Origin: Gimesia aquarii | GTDB taxonomy: Bacteria; Planctomycetota; Planctomycetia; Planctomycetales; Planctomycetaceae | Assembly (NCBI RefSeq): GCF_007748195.1 | Contig: NZ_CP037920.1 | Span: 1,737,501-1,801,500 of the forward strand | Reading direction: 5' to 3' | Length of the DNA stretch: 64,000 nucleotides | Shown: piece by piece, positions 18,182-27,907 of the stretch | How the letters are laid out: each line of letters opens with the position of its first letter | Numbering within the stretch: the first letter of the stretch is position 1 | Position numbers and translations under genes: made by a program | The notes under the pieces: generated by a model | Seen by the model: the letters and a program-made list of their open reading frames with translations, nothing else | Told to the model about the DNA's origin: nothing | The model's database searches: none

Positions 18182-18204
18182 GGAATGAATTTTGCATTCA
18201 TTCC
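18182..18204 (-). promoter_or_regulatory. Intercistronic hairpin of the second DUF1559-lipoprotein pair
   Basis: A perfect 9-bp stem (18182-18190 with 18196-18204) with a 5-base loop lies between the DUF1559 stop and the lipoprotein start. It occupies the same position as the hairpin at 6263-6307, but the sequence is unrelated. Confidence 0.45.
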
Positions 18205-18256
18205 CCGGTTTCAAATGAAAGAAAAGAATCAGGTGGTTGCTAAGCTGAATTGGAAT

Positions 18257-19246
18257 TTACCAATCGCCAATCACTTCACGACCGGCACGTGTTCCCAGTG
18301 CCTCCAAAATCGTCTGGCTGATATTTTCCGAAATGAATCGACAGGAACCATCGACGAGACAGACCTGCGCACCACCGGTATGCAGACTTCGCATGGCTGC
18401 GATCTGAGTTCCGTCATTCGCTTCAGTACAAGGCATTTCTGTAGTATTGGTACATCTCGATAGAATATCGGCATCCACACTATTGGGGTTTCGAGCTGTA
18501 CTGAAAGCAGAGCCCCCCATGCCGGAATAAACCCAGGCGCCTCGCGCATCAGCAGTGACGTCATTGATGTAGTTCACTTCGCCTACCAGCAAAGTGTTCG
18601 TCGTCCCATCTGTGATATCTCTGATACTCGTGGAAGAATTAATGGTAAATACGCCCGCTGTTGCCTGGACATAAGAAGCTGTTAGATCTCCAGAACCATA
18701 GTTTGCAGCGTAGTTTCCACGAGACATATGTTCGATGGAACGGAAAGCAACATTACTACGACGATCCCAGGGGTGGCTGGGACAACGATACGCGACGGGA
18801 GAGAAATGACCAAAAATGTTGTTCATATAATCTAATGGATCTCTTGCACTTAAAATGGGAGCTGCTTTATCCCAAAGCGCGCCTTGTTCCATTTGTGGCA
18901 AAATGAAGAGCAACCAATTTCCCCCGAGGCTTTGCCCACCACTGCACTCTTGCAGTCCAGTGAGATTCGTTGGAGGATTTCCTCCACAGGGGCCAATGAT
19001 TCCACCTGGAGGAAATACGCGATGTGTGTCATGGTAATTTTGGAGTGCCAAACCAAGCTGTTTCATATTATTTTTGCAGCTACTGCGGCGGGCGGCTTCA
19101 CGTGCCTGTTGGACAGCGGGAAGTAATAAAGCAATGAGAATTGCGATAATCGCAATGACGACCAGTAATTCAATTAGCGTAAAACCGCGACGATGTAACG
19201 ATTTGTTGATACGCGCACCGGCGATACGCGAAAAGTGAAGAAGCAT
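18257..19246 (-). CDS. DUF1559 domain protein with prepilin-type N-terminus (2 of 3)
   Basis: About 25 residues precede the prepilin segment ([19 protein letters not shown]). The hallmark [23 protein letters not shown] and LQNYHDTHRVFPPGG follow. SLHTGGAQVCLVDGSCRFI near the C-terminus is the family's closing motif. I chose ATG 19246 because GAGGAGAAAG sits just upstream; the frame start at 19261 is a TTG inside that site. The role is unknown; the signal suggests processing and assembly like pseudopilins. A short lipoprotein gene follows, as for the other two DUF1559 genes. Confidence 0.92.
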   Translation of the reverse strand: MLLHFSRIAGARINKSLHRRGFTLIELLVVIAIIAILIALLLPAVQQAREAARRSSCKNNMKQLGLALQNYHDTHRVFPPGGIIGPCGGNPPTNLTGLQECSGGQSLGGNWLLFILPQMEQGALWDKAAPILSARDPLDYMNNIFGHFSPVAYRCPSHPWDRRSNVAFRSIEHMSRGNYAANYGSGDLTASYVQATAGVFTINSSTSIRDITDGTTNTLLVGEVNYINDVTADARGAWVYSGMGGSAFSTARNPNSVDADILSRCTNTTEMPCTEANDGTQIAAMRSLHTGGAQVCLVDGSCRFISENISQTILEALGTRAGREVIGDW

Positions 19247-19701
19247 CAACTTTCTCCTCAAAAGTGAAAAATAAAGATAAATTGTTTCAGCATTTCAAGG
19301 CACTTTGATGCCGGGGTGGGTCTTGTCTGACCAAATATCGAGAGGAAGTTCTGATTCGCTCCTCGATGTTGGCGGAATCTTACACACGGATTATTAAGAT
19401 TCCATGACCGTAAAGTGAAAAGTGACCGAACCGCTGGATTGATAAAATCTTGATATGGTTCGTTCAGATAACCGGCTCGTTCACTAGTCTTGCCCGGGAG
19501 TTTTTTACTTAAAGGATTTTGGAACGTAATTGCTAAGTGAAACAGTAAGCAAACAGAAGATTTTAGTTAATCTCTTGCCAGGTATTGACGTTGTGCATTT
19601 GTTCTTTCATAGTAAAGAATGGAGCTTAGCACTCTGATTTCTTTTCCATATGAAAACCGTATCCCCAATATGATGATTCATTCCTCCAGGAGCCTGCCAT
19701 T
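19247..19701. other. Divergent intergenic region
   Basis: This 455-bp stretch lies between the divergent DUF1559 and EEP-hydrolase genes and should hold both promoters. I see no coding frame, repeat or clear promoter boxes in it. Confidence 0.4.
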
Positions 19702-20541
19702 ATGCCGAAACATCGCCTGATCAATCCCAACATTATTTTTCATACTGTAATATGTTCCGTGTTTTCAATTCTCTGCATCTCGTCTCTAGACGTTTATGGT
19801 GCAGAGAAGACTGATACATTGCGGATTTTGTGTTACAACATTCACTATGGTCAGGGAAATGATGGGAAGTACGATGTAGAGCGATTGGCGAAAGCGATCA
19901 AACGTACCAAGCCGGATTTAGTCGCTTTACAGGAAGTTGATGTGGGGGTCAAGCGGTCTGGTCGCGTTCACGAAGCGCAACGGTTGGCTGAACTGACAGG
20001 CATGGCGGTACGCTTTGGACCCACACAACATTATGAAGGGGGGCTGTTCGGGAACGCCGTTCTGACTCGATTGCCAATTCTCAATGTGATGATTCAACCA
20101 TTGCCTTATACCGAAAGTACCAAAGAACGGGTGACTTACCCACGAGGAGCCATTGCCGTTACCGTGCGCGGCCCCAATGGAGAGCCATTACGGTTTATCA
20201 GCACACACTTTCAACACAATGTGCCTGAAGATCGAGTTGCGGAAGCAAAAGCGATCAACAAACATTTTGCTGTCAATAATGAGATCCCTACGATACTGGC
20301 TGGCGATATGAATGCCACCCCTGACTCGGAACCGATCAAAATCTTGCTGAAGCAGTGGACCAATGCCATTGACAAAGCTGCCGCACCGAGCGCTCCCGCA
20401 ACCAAACCCAGATCTCGTATTGATTATATCTTCTACCGGCCAGCATCCCGATTCCAAATGATCAAATCGGAAGTCATTGCCGAGCCAATGGCATCAGATC
20501 ATTTACCCGTTTTTGCCATTTTGAAATTACAGCAAGATTGA
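19702..20541 (+). CDS. Secreted endonuclease/exonuclease/phosphatase (EEP) family hydrolase
   Basis: After a signal anchor (1-33) comes the EEP fold: LRILCYNIHYGQG with the Asn metal ligand, VALQEVDVG with the catalytic Glu, GDMNATPDSEP with the Asp-Asn pair at about 201-203, and ASDHLPVFA with the general-base His near 269. Members cleave phosphodiester or phosphomonoester bonds in DNA, sphingomyelin or inositol phosphates; the extracellular location argues for a lipid, nucleic-acid or phosphate-scavenging role. CAGGAG lies 9 bases before the ATG. It is followed after 91 bp by the heme-binding propeller gene on the same strand. Confidence 0.88.
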   Translation: MPKHRLINPNIIFHTVICSVFSILCISSLDVYGAEKTDTLRILCYNIHYGQGNDGKYDVERLAKAIKRTKPDLVALQEVDVGVKRSGRVHEAQRLAELTGMAVRFGPTQHYEGGLFGNAVLTRLPILNVMIQPLPYTESTKERVTYPRGAIAVTVRGPNGEPLRFISTHFQHNVPEDRVAEAKAINKHFAVNNEIPTILAGDMNATPDSEPIKILLKQWTNAIDKAAAPSAPATKPRSRIDYIFYRPASRFQMIKSEVIAEPMASDHLPVFAILKLQQD

Positions 20542-20632
20542 CAGCATGTATTTCTTTAATGTGTGGTTAAAATCTAACCCCTTTCATGCGTCTCCTTGAT
20601 GGTATTCTACAAAGCAACTTGGGAACACAATT

Positions 20633-23110
20633 ATGAGAATCATGACCTGGATCGCTCTGATTTGTCTGTTACTCCTTTCCGGGTTCTCCAATTTAGCTAT
20701 CTCTGCGGAGCCGGCTGCGACCCTCGTGAGTTCGATTCGTGTTCAGCCAGGATTTCAGGTGGAACTGTTGCGTTCTGCCGGTAAAGACGAAAGCTCCTGG
20801 ATTAGTATGACCTTCGATGACCGGGGACGGCTGATCCTGGGACTCGACGATGTTGGAGTGGGGCGACTCACACTCAATCACGATCCGTCCAAAGTAAAAT
20901 TCGAAAAGATTGAAAACACGTTCAAACACTGTCGTGGAGTACTGTATGCGCACAACAGCCTGTATGTCAGCGTTACCAATGGAAAAGGATTTTATCGTTT
21001 ACAGGACACGACAGGCGATGATCAATTTGATCAAAAAACTCTGTTAAAAAAGCTGGACTATCGCAGTCGCTTCGGTCATGGCTGTAACCAGATTGTGCTC
21101 GGCCCCGATAATATGATCTATATCGTTGTCGGTAACGATGTCTCTTTCCCGGAGGGAACGTCGCCAAATTCACCTTATCGCGATCCGCGCAATGACCACT
21201 TGCTGCCCAACCCCCATGATGCCGGTCAGGATAATCGTGTCGGCTATATTTTACGAACCGATGCCGATGGGAAACAATGGGATGTTCTTGCAGGTGGATT
21301 TCGCAATCAGGTTGATCTGGCTTTCAACAAGGAAGGGGAGATGTTTACCTACGATGCCGACATGGAATGGGATGTCGGTCAGCCCTGGTATCGACCGACT
21401 CGTGTCAATCATGTTGTGTCAGGTGGTGAATATGGTTGGCGTTGGGGAACCGGGAAATGGCCAGACTATTTTGCCGACAGTCTCCCCACGACGCTGGATA
21501 CTGCCTTGGGCTCACCAACGGGAATGATTTTTGGAACGAAAAGCAATTTTCCCGCTCGATTTAAAAATGCCCTGTTTATTGCTGACTGGCAAAATGGTCG
21601 TATCCTGCTGGTCGATCTGATTCCCTCGGGAGCAAGTTATACCTGCAAATATGAAGTTTTTCTGGAAGGGGGGCCACTCAATGTGTGTGACATGCAATTT
21701 GGTCCCGATGGTGCGTTGTACTTCATTACCGGAGGACGTGGTTCCCAATCGGGCTTATATCGCGTCACTCCCAAGATGAATCAAAAAAGTCAATCAGGGA
21801 CACCTCCAATTAGCGATCAGGTCAAAGCACAATCACGGACTGCGCGAAAGTTAAGACGGGAGCTGGAAGTGTTTCATGTTCAACAGAATGCGAACATTGA
21901 TGATCTCTGGAAGCATCTCAATAGTGAAGATCGCTGGCTTCGTTTTGCTGCCCGGCGTGCGATTGAAAACCAGGATGTTTCCCAGTGGCGCAAACGGGCT
22001 CTGGCAGAGTCACAGCCTACTGCTGCCATTGACGGTCTGATCGCTTTGTGTCGGCAAGGTGATTCAACCGACCGTGATGGTGTTCTGGGAGCGCTCAATC
22101 GAATCGATTTGAAAAAGTTGAAACAATCGCAATTGCTTGGTTTGCTGCGTGTCTACCAACTCTGTTTTATCAGACTGGGACGACCTGATACCACACAAGC
22201 GACCGCCGTTAATCGCCGACTGAGTTCCCTTTATCCTCATCCCACAAGTAGTGTGAACCACCTGCTTGGGGAATTACTTGTTTATTTACAAGATACGGAT
22301 ATTGTTACTAAATCGATCAGCTTATTATCAGATACTTCGACGCAGGAAGAACAGATACGCGCAGCGCGAACACTGACCTTTGCGAAACAGGGCTGGAATG
22401 AAGATCGACAACGTCATTTTCTTAAGTGGTTGGGACATGCGCGTACCTTCAGCGGGGGTAAACAGATCACCGAACGAATTCGCGATATTCGAACTGACTT
22501 TATCGCAATCTTAAGTGAGCAGGAACGTCAGAAATTCAGTAAAGAAATCGCTGCGCTTGATAAACCGTTGGTTGAACTCGAAACAGTACCGGCGCGGCCG
22601 GTGGTCCAGGAGTGGACCTTAAGCGATCTCGAACCTCATCTCACTTCTGTCGCATCGAACCGATCCTATAAAAGTGCACGACAGGCATTATTAGCGGCCA
22701 ATTGTCTCAAGTGCCATCGTATCGGTTCCACGGGCGCACAGATTGGCCCTGATCTGACCAACGTCGGTAAGCGTTTTGATGCGCGTGCGATTCTGGAATC
22801 AATCATTGCTCCTTCCAAAGTCATGGACTCCAAATACCTTTATACCGTTTATGTGCTGACCAATGGTAAAGTGGTGACCGGGAGGCCTGTCGGAGTCAGC
22901 CGCACCACAATTACAGTGGAAACTGATCCCTTAAAACAAACAACAGTTCCCGTGCTTCGCAAAGACATTGAAGAGGCGGTGCTCTCGAAAACATCACCGA
23001 TGCCTGCCAATCTGATCAATGTGCTTACACAAGAAGAAATTCTTGATCTGCTGGCTTATCTCAAATCCGGCGGCAACCCGGAAGCGACTGCCTTTCAGAG
23101 TCAGAAATGA
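20633..23110 (+). CDS. PVC-type heme-binding CxxCH protein with PQQ-dehydrogenase-like propeller
   Basis: A signal peptide is followed by a beta-propeller of the membrane-bound-dehydrogenase type at about 35-390 (DDRGRLILGLDDVG, then LDYRSRFGHGCNQIVLGPDN and GPDGALYFITGGRG). A helical, HEAT-like region follows at about 400-650, and a C-terminal cytochrome c domain with NCLKCHRIG near 691. The last part (TVYVLTNGKVVTGRPVG ... EEILDLLAYLKSGG) is the standard ending in PVC bacteria. It is thought to oxidise a sugar-like substrate or to act in periplasmic electron transfer. ATG 20642 would be an alternative start. Confidence 0.9.
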   Translation: MRIMTWIALICLLLLSGFSNLAISAEPAATLVSSIRVQPGFQVELLRSAGKDESSWISMTFDDRGRLILGLDDVGVGRLTLNHDPSKVKFEKIENTFKHCRGVLYAHNSLYVSVTNGKGFYRLQDTTGDDQFDQKTLLKKLDYRSRFGHGCNQIVLGPDNMIYIVVGNDVSFPEGTSPNSPYRDPRNDHLLPNPHDAGQDNRVGYILRTDADGKQWDVLAGGFRNQVDLAFNKEGEMFTYDADMEWDVGQPWYRPTRVNHVVSGGEYGWRWGTGKWPDYFADSLPTTLDTALGSPTGMIFGTKSNFPARFKNALFIADWQNGRILLVDLIPSGASYTCKYEVFLEGGPLNVCDMQFGPDGALYFITGGRGSQSGLYRVTPKMNQKSQSGTPPISDQVKAQSRTARKLRRELEVFHVQQNANIDDLWKHLNSEDRWLRFAARRAIENQDVSQWRKRALAESQPTAAIDGLIALCRQGDSTDRDGVLGALNRIDLKKLKQSQLLGLLRVYQLCFIRLGRPDTTQATAVNRRLSSLYPHPTSSVNHLLGELLVYLQDTDIVTKSISLLSDTSTQEEQIRAARTLTFAKQGWNEDRQRHFLKWLGHARTFSGGKQITERIRDIRTDFIAILSEQERQKFSKEIAALDKPLVELETVPARPVVQEWTLSDLEPHLTSVASNRSYKSARQALLAANCLKCHRIGSTGAQIGPDLTNVGKRFDARAILESIIAPSKVMDSKYLYTVYVLTNGKVVTGRPVGVSRTTITVETDPLKQTTVPVLRKDIEEAVLSKTSPMPANLINVLTQEEILDLLAYLKSGGNPEATAFQSQK

Positions 23111-23302
23111 AATTGGTGACCAGCAAGACGAAAACTGAAATCAGCGAGAAACTTTGCGAAAAGAATTAAGATTGTTATTATTTGCCGTGATATTTTTGAC
23201 GGGAATACGCCTTCTGGTTAGTGGGATCATTCTTGAGCCGGTTCAATCTGGTACTCAGATAGCCTCAAACACAGAAATTTCGTCTTTATAGGGAGCTCTC
23301 GC

Positions 23303-24544
23303 ATGCGTCGCAACACTATGTTTACTGCCTTTTTCAGTACTTTACTGCTTTCTGCGCAGTGGGTATCTGCTGAGCCACTAGCGGAACGGTACCTGACTTC
23401 GGGACAACTTGCGGAGGGGGAAAAAGCCCTGAAGGAACAAATTACGAAGTCCCCTGAAGACGATGAAGCCCGCTTCGGTTTAGGAGTGGTTCAGTTTTTT
23501 CAGTCTTTTGAACATCTGGGAGGCAGTCTCTATAAGTACGGCTTACGAACAGAGGGTACTTTTCGGGGTATGCCTCCCGAAGTTCGTGCACTATTGCCGC
23601 AGAATCGAAATCCAGAAGAAATTTCCTATGCTGATGTCCGACAAATTTTGCAAACCTGGGTAAACGATTTAAAACAGGCTGAAAAAACTCTGTCTGCTGT
23701 TAAAGAACCTGACGTAAAATTGCCCTTACATGTGGGATTGATCAAGGTCGATCTGATCGGCTCGGGGAAACCCGTTGATGCGGCATTCTTGATGGGCAGA
23801 ATCGGGACACCGCAGCAAAAACAGGCTGCCGAGAACTTTGTGATTGGCTTTGATCGGGGAGATGCCGACTGGCTGGCCGGTTATTGTAATTTTTTGTGTG
23901 CCTGGGGTGAAGTAATGCTGGCTGTGGATGGGCAGGAGATCTTCAATTGCACGGCGCACCTGTTTTTTGAAAAGGTGGATACGCCTTATAAGTTTCTCTT
24001 GGAAGGACCCCGCAATTTTGATGCGCTTCGCAGCTTTAACCGACCGTTAATCTCGGACATTCTCGCTTTTATCCATCTCTGGCGTTTTGAAATGAAAGAG
24101 GCAGAAAGAATGAAGGCGGCGCTTGCTCATCTGGAAGATATGCAGCTCCATGCGAAATCGATGTGGAAATACTATCAGGTGGAGACCGACGATGATCATG
24201 AGTGGATTCCCAATCCGAAACAAACGGGAGTATTGCAGATTAAAGTCACCCAGGAAATGCTCGACACTTGGCTGGCTGTATTGGACGAAACCGGTTTGGT
24301 TCTGCAAGGCAAAAAGTTAATCCCCTTCTGGCGCGGAAAACCAGGTACGCAGGGAGTGAATTTAAGACGAGTTTTTACTGAGCCACGAATCATCGATCCG
24401 TTCCTCTGGGTACAGGGTACTGCGGCCGCCCCGTATCTGGAAGAAGGACCGATTACAGAATTCGCCTCCCCTCAAATGCTGGGCCGCATCAATAGTACGT
24501 TTGGTGGTGCCAACTTCTTCACAATGGCGTTCTGGTTTAATTAA
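23303..24544 (+). CDS. Secreted hypothetical protein with TPR-like N-terminus
   Basis: The 413-residue protein has a signal peptide (1-23) and a TPR-like start (AERYLTSGQLAEGEKALKEQI and DDEARFGLGVVQFFQ). The rest is a helical, aromatic-rich domain that I do not recognise. It ends in a distinctive FGGANFFTMAFWFN. That ending occurs again at 26247-26307 after the next gene, which suggests a decayed or partly duplicated paralogue. GGGAG 7 bases before the ATG supports the start. The stop TAA is one base from the next ATG at 24546, so the two genes are arranged as an operon, although the second may be an insertion. Confidence 0.7.
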   Translation: MRRNTMFTAFFSTLLLSAQWVSAEPLAERYLTSGQLAEGEKALKEQITKSPEDDEARFGLGVVQFFQSFEHLGGSLYKYGLRTEGTFRGMPPEVRALLPQNRNPEEISYADVRQILQTWVNDLKQAEKTLSAVKEPDVKLPLHVGLIKVDLIGSGKPVDAAFLMGRIGTPQQKQAAENFVIGFDRGDADWLAGYCNFLCAWGEVMLAVDGQEIFNCTAHLFFEKVDTPYKFLLEGPRNFDALRSFNRPLISDILAFIHLWRFEMKEAERMKAALAHLEDMQLHAKSMWKYYQVETDDDHEWIPNPKQTGVLQIKVTQEMLDTWLAVLDETGLVLQGKKLIPFWRGKPGTQGVNLRRVFTEPRIIDPFLWVQGTAAAPYLEEGPITEFASPQMLGRINSTFGGANFFTMAFWFN

Positions 24545-24546
24545 GA
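24486..24546 (+). repeat. 61-bp direct repeat, left copy
   Basis: This segment covers the last 19 codons and stop of the 413-residue gene. It matches 26247-26307 at 56 of 61 positions, with the last 35 bases identical. The two copies bracket the helical-repeat gene at 24546-26201. Confidence 0.85.
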
Positions 24547-26201
24547 TGGCGAGATTTATACTCATCCTATACGCGCTGCTTGTATCGATTGTTTCCAATT
24601 TCGCCGCTGACCCAGATATTCCCCTTGCTCGGAAGTTGATACGCGAGGCCCGTGATTTATGCGGTGCAAGCTGTGAAATCGTCGCAGAATTTGGAGCGGC
24701 ACAAGCGAAAGCCGGTGACTTGAAAGCGTCAAAAAAGTCGTTTGCTGAAGCATGGGATGCTGCAATGAAGCTGAAAGACGGCGTTGAACGGCGAATGGTC
24801 CTGAACGAGATTGCCACACTTCAAGCTCAGGCGGGACAAATCAAGGAGGCAATAAAGGCCGTGCAACGCTTTCCGTCTAGTTATGAGCAAGCAATGGCCT
24901 TGAGCACGATTGCCTTTGCTCAAGCCGAAAAAGGTGAGGCGAAAGCCGCTCAGCAGACAGTGGATCTGATACCAACAGAAGAGATCTGGCAACGGAATTT
25001 CACACCGCAAATGATTGTGATAAGTCTGTCTAACCGTCGTGATTTTGCAGGCGCGATCCGTGTCCTGAACCTCATTCCCGGAGACATTGAACTGGCGAAA
25101 AAGATCCTTGCCAGAAATGTCCCGATGGAACAACTTAACCCGCAGGAACAAACTATAGTTGAACAGTCAATGATGAAGTTCGCGGGATTGATCACGATCG
25201 CTCAAGATCAAGCAAAGGCCGGGTACCTAAAAACCGCTCTGCAAACAGCCCGCAGGATTGGCCTCGACAGTCACCGTGATATTGGGCTGATGCGAGTGGC
25301 GCGCGTTGCCGCAGACTCAGGTGATCTTAAGGTTGCCCAGGCAGCGTTCAAGGAAATTCGCGGTCAGGAGCAAAAAGAGTATGCTTTGGTGCGGCTCGTC
25401 AGCGCGATGGCCAAGCAGGGGAGGTTCAAGGAGGCGCGGGACATTGCAGAGACGATCAAAGATCCGAACAATAAGGCCGTGGCGTTTTTTGAAATGGCGG
25501 CTGCACGGGCTGCCCATGGAGATGCCAAGACAACCCGTTTGCTCTACCAAAACGCGTCATTGCTCAACCCATCCGACAACGAGGCACATAATGCCGCTGC
25601 CATACAGATCGTGGTCGCATTCTTACAATCATCACACCTAGAACTTGCTGAGGCTTTTACACGTGAAATCAATGATCCGGGAACGCTCTCGGAAGCCTTT
25701 GAGAAGGTCGCGGCCACAAAGTGGCGGATTCAGAAAATCAGCGATGCTAGACGGTTGTTTGACAAGAGTCGACAGGCCGCTCAAGATATCGCGGAATCTT
25801 ATCAGAAATGTGTCCGCCTTCGCGAGTTGGCAATAGTCCAATTCGAAGCCGGAGACAGAAGAGAGGCTAAGACGACAATCGCGCTTGCAGTCATTGCCGC
25901 GAGAAAGATCGAAATCGGTGGCGGATCAGATGTCATCGCCCTCACGGAGACCGCGACGACGCAGAGTGTAATCGGCGATCGAGACAGTGCGATAGCCAGC
26001 TTCGAAATCGCGAGAGTAACTGCTTCACGTTATCCCGATAAAGCGTATGTTGCCCAATTGCTGCAAGATGTAACCTTCGCTCAGGTCCGTGTCGGCGATG
26101 TCGAGACAGCGATTCAGTCTGCACGGCGGCAGGAATCAGCACTGAGCCGTTCGCGCATGCTTCTCGGTGTCGCCAACGCGATTCTCTCTCAGCCAAAATA
26201 A
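24546..26201 (+). CDS. Secreted degenerate TPR/PPR-like repeat protein
   Basis: From ATG 24546 the protein starts with a signal peptide (MARFILILYALLVSIVSNFA) and then consists of about eleven helical repeats of roughly 35-45 residues. Each has a turn such as AQAKAGDLKAS, AQAGQIKEAI, AKQGRFKEAR or RVGDVETAIQSA. The pattern is TPR-like, so protein binding is expected and enzymatic activity is not. It begins one base after the upstream stop, without a Shine-Dalgarno of its own beyond the duplicated tail sequence. The gene is bracketed by 61-bp direct repeats, suggesting it arrived or was moved as a unit. Confidence 0.72.
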   Translation: MARFILILYALLVSIVSNFAADPDIPLARKLIREARDLCGASCEIVAEFGAAQAKAGDLKASKKSFAEAWDAAMKLKDGVERRMVLNEIATLQAQAGQIKEAIKAVQRFPSSYEQAMALSTIAFAQAEKGEAKAAQQTVDLIPTEEIWQRNFTPQMIVISLSNRRDFAGAIRVLNLIPGDIELAKKILARNVPMEQLNPQEQTIVEQSMMKFAGLITIAQDQAKAGYLKTALQTARRIGLDSHRDIGLMRVARVAADSGDLKVAQAAFKEIRGQEQKEYALVRLVSAMAKQGRFKEARDIAETIKDPNNKAVAFFEMAAARAAHGDAKTTRLLYQNASLLNPSDNEAHNAAAIQIVVAFLQSSHLELAEAFTREINDPGTLSEAFEKVAATKWRIQKISDARRLFDKSRQAAQDIAESYQKCVRLRELAIVQFEAGDRREAKTTIALAVIAARKIEIGGGSDVIALTETATTQSVIGDRDSAIASFEIARVTASRYPDKAYVAQLLQDVTFAQVRVGDVETAIQSARRQESALSRSRMLLGVANAILSQPK

Positions 26202-26246
26202 AACTTCCAAGAATTTTTTGTGATGCGTTCCCCGAAACTCTGGACT

Positions 26247-26307
26247 GCATCAATAGTAAGTTCGTCGGTGCTAACTTCTTCACAATGGCGTTCTGGTTTA
26301 ATTAAGA
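26247..26307 (+). repeat. 61-bp direct repeat, right copy: 3' end of a lost paralogue
   Basis: In frame this copy reads INSKFVGANFFTMAFWFN and a TAA, the same ending as the 413-residue gene. No longer coding frame is attached upstream. It looks like the surviving tail of a paralogue, or the displaced original end of the gene after insertion. The surrounding 26202-26503 holds nothing else recognisable apart from the VOC leader. Confidence 0.8.
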
Positions 26308-26503
26308 ATCGGTGATGATTCGAAAATGAAAGTACTTCCAGGTTAAGGTTTGCACTTTTTATTGTCTCTGGGGCTGGTTTCACAGACTTTTGTGACTATA
26401 TTACTGAGAGAAGCTGTTGAGCCTATTTCGTGTCTGGGATAGTGAGAACAAATATCTTCAGTAAGTGCTTTTGTTAATTTCTTCTCCTCCAGAGGATAAA
26501 GAA

Positions 26504-26887
26504 GTGCAGCCACAACCTATGATTGCCGTCAATGATGTTCCTGCCAGTAGCAATTGGTATCAACGGCTCCTCAATTGTCAGAGTGGTCATGGTGGTGATG
26601 AATACGAAAGGCTGATCGCTGATTCTGGTGAATTGGTTCTGCAACTGCATCACTGGGATGCTCACGAGCATCCCTACATGGGTGATCCCGAACTGCCGCG
26701 TGGAAACGGAGTGCTACTCTGGTTTCGAGTGGAAGGCTTTGAAGATGCTGTGGCTCGAGCCAATGCGATGTCAGCACAGGTGCTGGATGGTCCCATGGTT
26801 AATCCGAACGCCAACCATCGCGAAATCTGGATTAAAGATCCTGATGGGTATGTAGTTGTGCTTGCCGGTCCTACTGGTGATTTGTAA
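26504..26887 (+). CDS. VOC family (glyoxalase-like) protein
   Basis: The protein opens with QPQPMIAVNDVPASSNWYQRLL, a characteristic VOC beginning, and ends with NHREIWIKDPDGYVVVLAGP, where the third strand places metal or substrate residues. The GTG at 26504 is chosen because AGAGGA lies 7 bases upstream and the family usually has a few residues before QPQP; ATG 26519 would remove them. VOC proteins bind metals and small ligands in varied reactions, so the function cannot be fixed. It precedes the DUF3050 gene by 42 bp and is probably co-transcribed with it. Confidence 0.8.
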   Translation: MQPQPMIAVNDVPASSNWYQRLLNCQSGHGGDEYERLIADSGELVLQLHHWDAHEHPYMGDPELPRGNGVLLWFRVEGFEDAVARANAMSAQVLDGPMVNPNANHREIWIKDPDGYVVVLAGPTGDL

Positions 26888-26929
26888 TCTGCTGAACCCG
26901 ACATAAAACAAACAAAGGAATGCAAAGTG

Positions 26930-27697
26930 ATGTCGCAACAAATTACTTCAGACGTGATTCACTCTTTTAAAACTCAACTGGAATCGCATCCCATTTATGA
27001 TTCGATTGCCACGCTTGACGATTTGCAGCGGTTTATGCAGCATCATGTGTATTCGGTCTGGGATTTCATGTCGCTGATCAAGTATCTGCAGTCGATCATC
27101 GCTCCCACCGAATCTCCCTGGGTTCCTCGGGGGGATGCCAGTGTTCGGCGTTTTATCAATGAGATTATTCTTGAGGAAGAGTCGGATGAATCTACCAGCA
27201 AAGGTGAATATTCCAGTCACTTCGAATTGTATATGACCGCCATGGCAGAAGTCGGCGCATGCACTGCGTCACTGACGGAATTCATTGAAACTGTCAAACA
27301 ACAGGGAGTCAATGCCGCTCTGAAACTGCCGGGAGTCCCTGAACCTTCACGGCAATTTACGTCTCAGACCTTTGCTTTGATTGAGGAAGGGCAACCTCAC
27401 AAAGTAGCCGCCGCGTTTGCGTTGGGGAGGGAGCACATCATTCCGGATATGTTTCGCTCAATATTAAAGCGAACTGGTGTCTCAGAAGCAGAGGCACCTG
27501 TATTTCATTTTTATCTGAATCGGCATATTGATTTGGATGGAGATTTTCATGCACCCTTATCATTGCGTTTGCTGAACGGCTTATGCGATGGAAATGAAAC
27601 GAAAATAGAGGAAGCGATTGCCGCGGCTCAATCAGCTGTGCAGGCACGTTTGCTATTATGGGATGGTGTTTTAGCCAGCATTCAAACGCCTGTTTGA
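26930..27697 (+). CDS. DUF3050 protein (heme-oxygenase-like fold)
   Basis: The family hallmarks are at the start: LESHPIYDSIATLDDLQRFMQHHVYSVWDFMSLIKYLQ, and near the middle SSHFELYMTAMAEVGA. Later HFYLNRHIDLDGDFHAP is also conserved. DUF3050 belongs to the heme-oxygenase-like helical superfamily, where His and Glu residues often bind a metal in di-iron oxidases. The His and Glu residues seen here would suit that, but the reaction is not established. An AAAGGA precedes both GTG 26927 and ATG 26930; I use the ATG. The VOC gene lies just upstream. Confidence 0.82.
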   Translation: MSQQITSDVIHSFKTQLESHPIYDSIATLDDLQRFMQHHVYSVWDFMSLIKYLQSIIAPTESPWVPRGDASVRRFINEIILEEESDESTSKGEYSSHFELYMTAMAEVGACTASLTEFIETVKQQGVNAALKLPGVPEPSRQFTSQTFALIEEGQPHKVAAAFALGREHIIPDMFRSILKRTGVSEAEAPVFHFYLNRHIDLDGDFHAPLSLRLLNGLCDGNETKIEEAIAAAQSAVQARLLLWDGVLASIQTPV

Positions 27698-27907
27698 GGA
27701 CCGCATATCAGGTAATCTTTCGCGAAATGTATTGTTTCTTAAAACACAGATCTGGATTCGTGAGTTCGTTTTGTAAGCATCGCGCTATATTCGATTGAAA
27801 ACAATTCGGATTGTCTTTTTACTTGGCGATGATTGATTTTCAAAACGACTACCTGTTATCCTCAAGTCTTTGCATGACTAATTTTTCCTTTCGTTTGGTA
27901 ATCCCTC

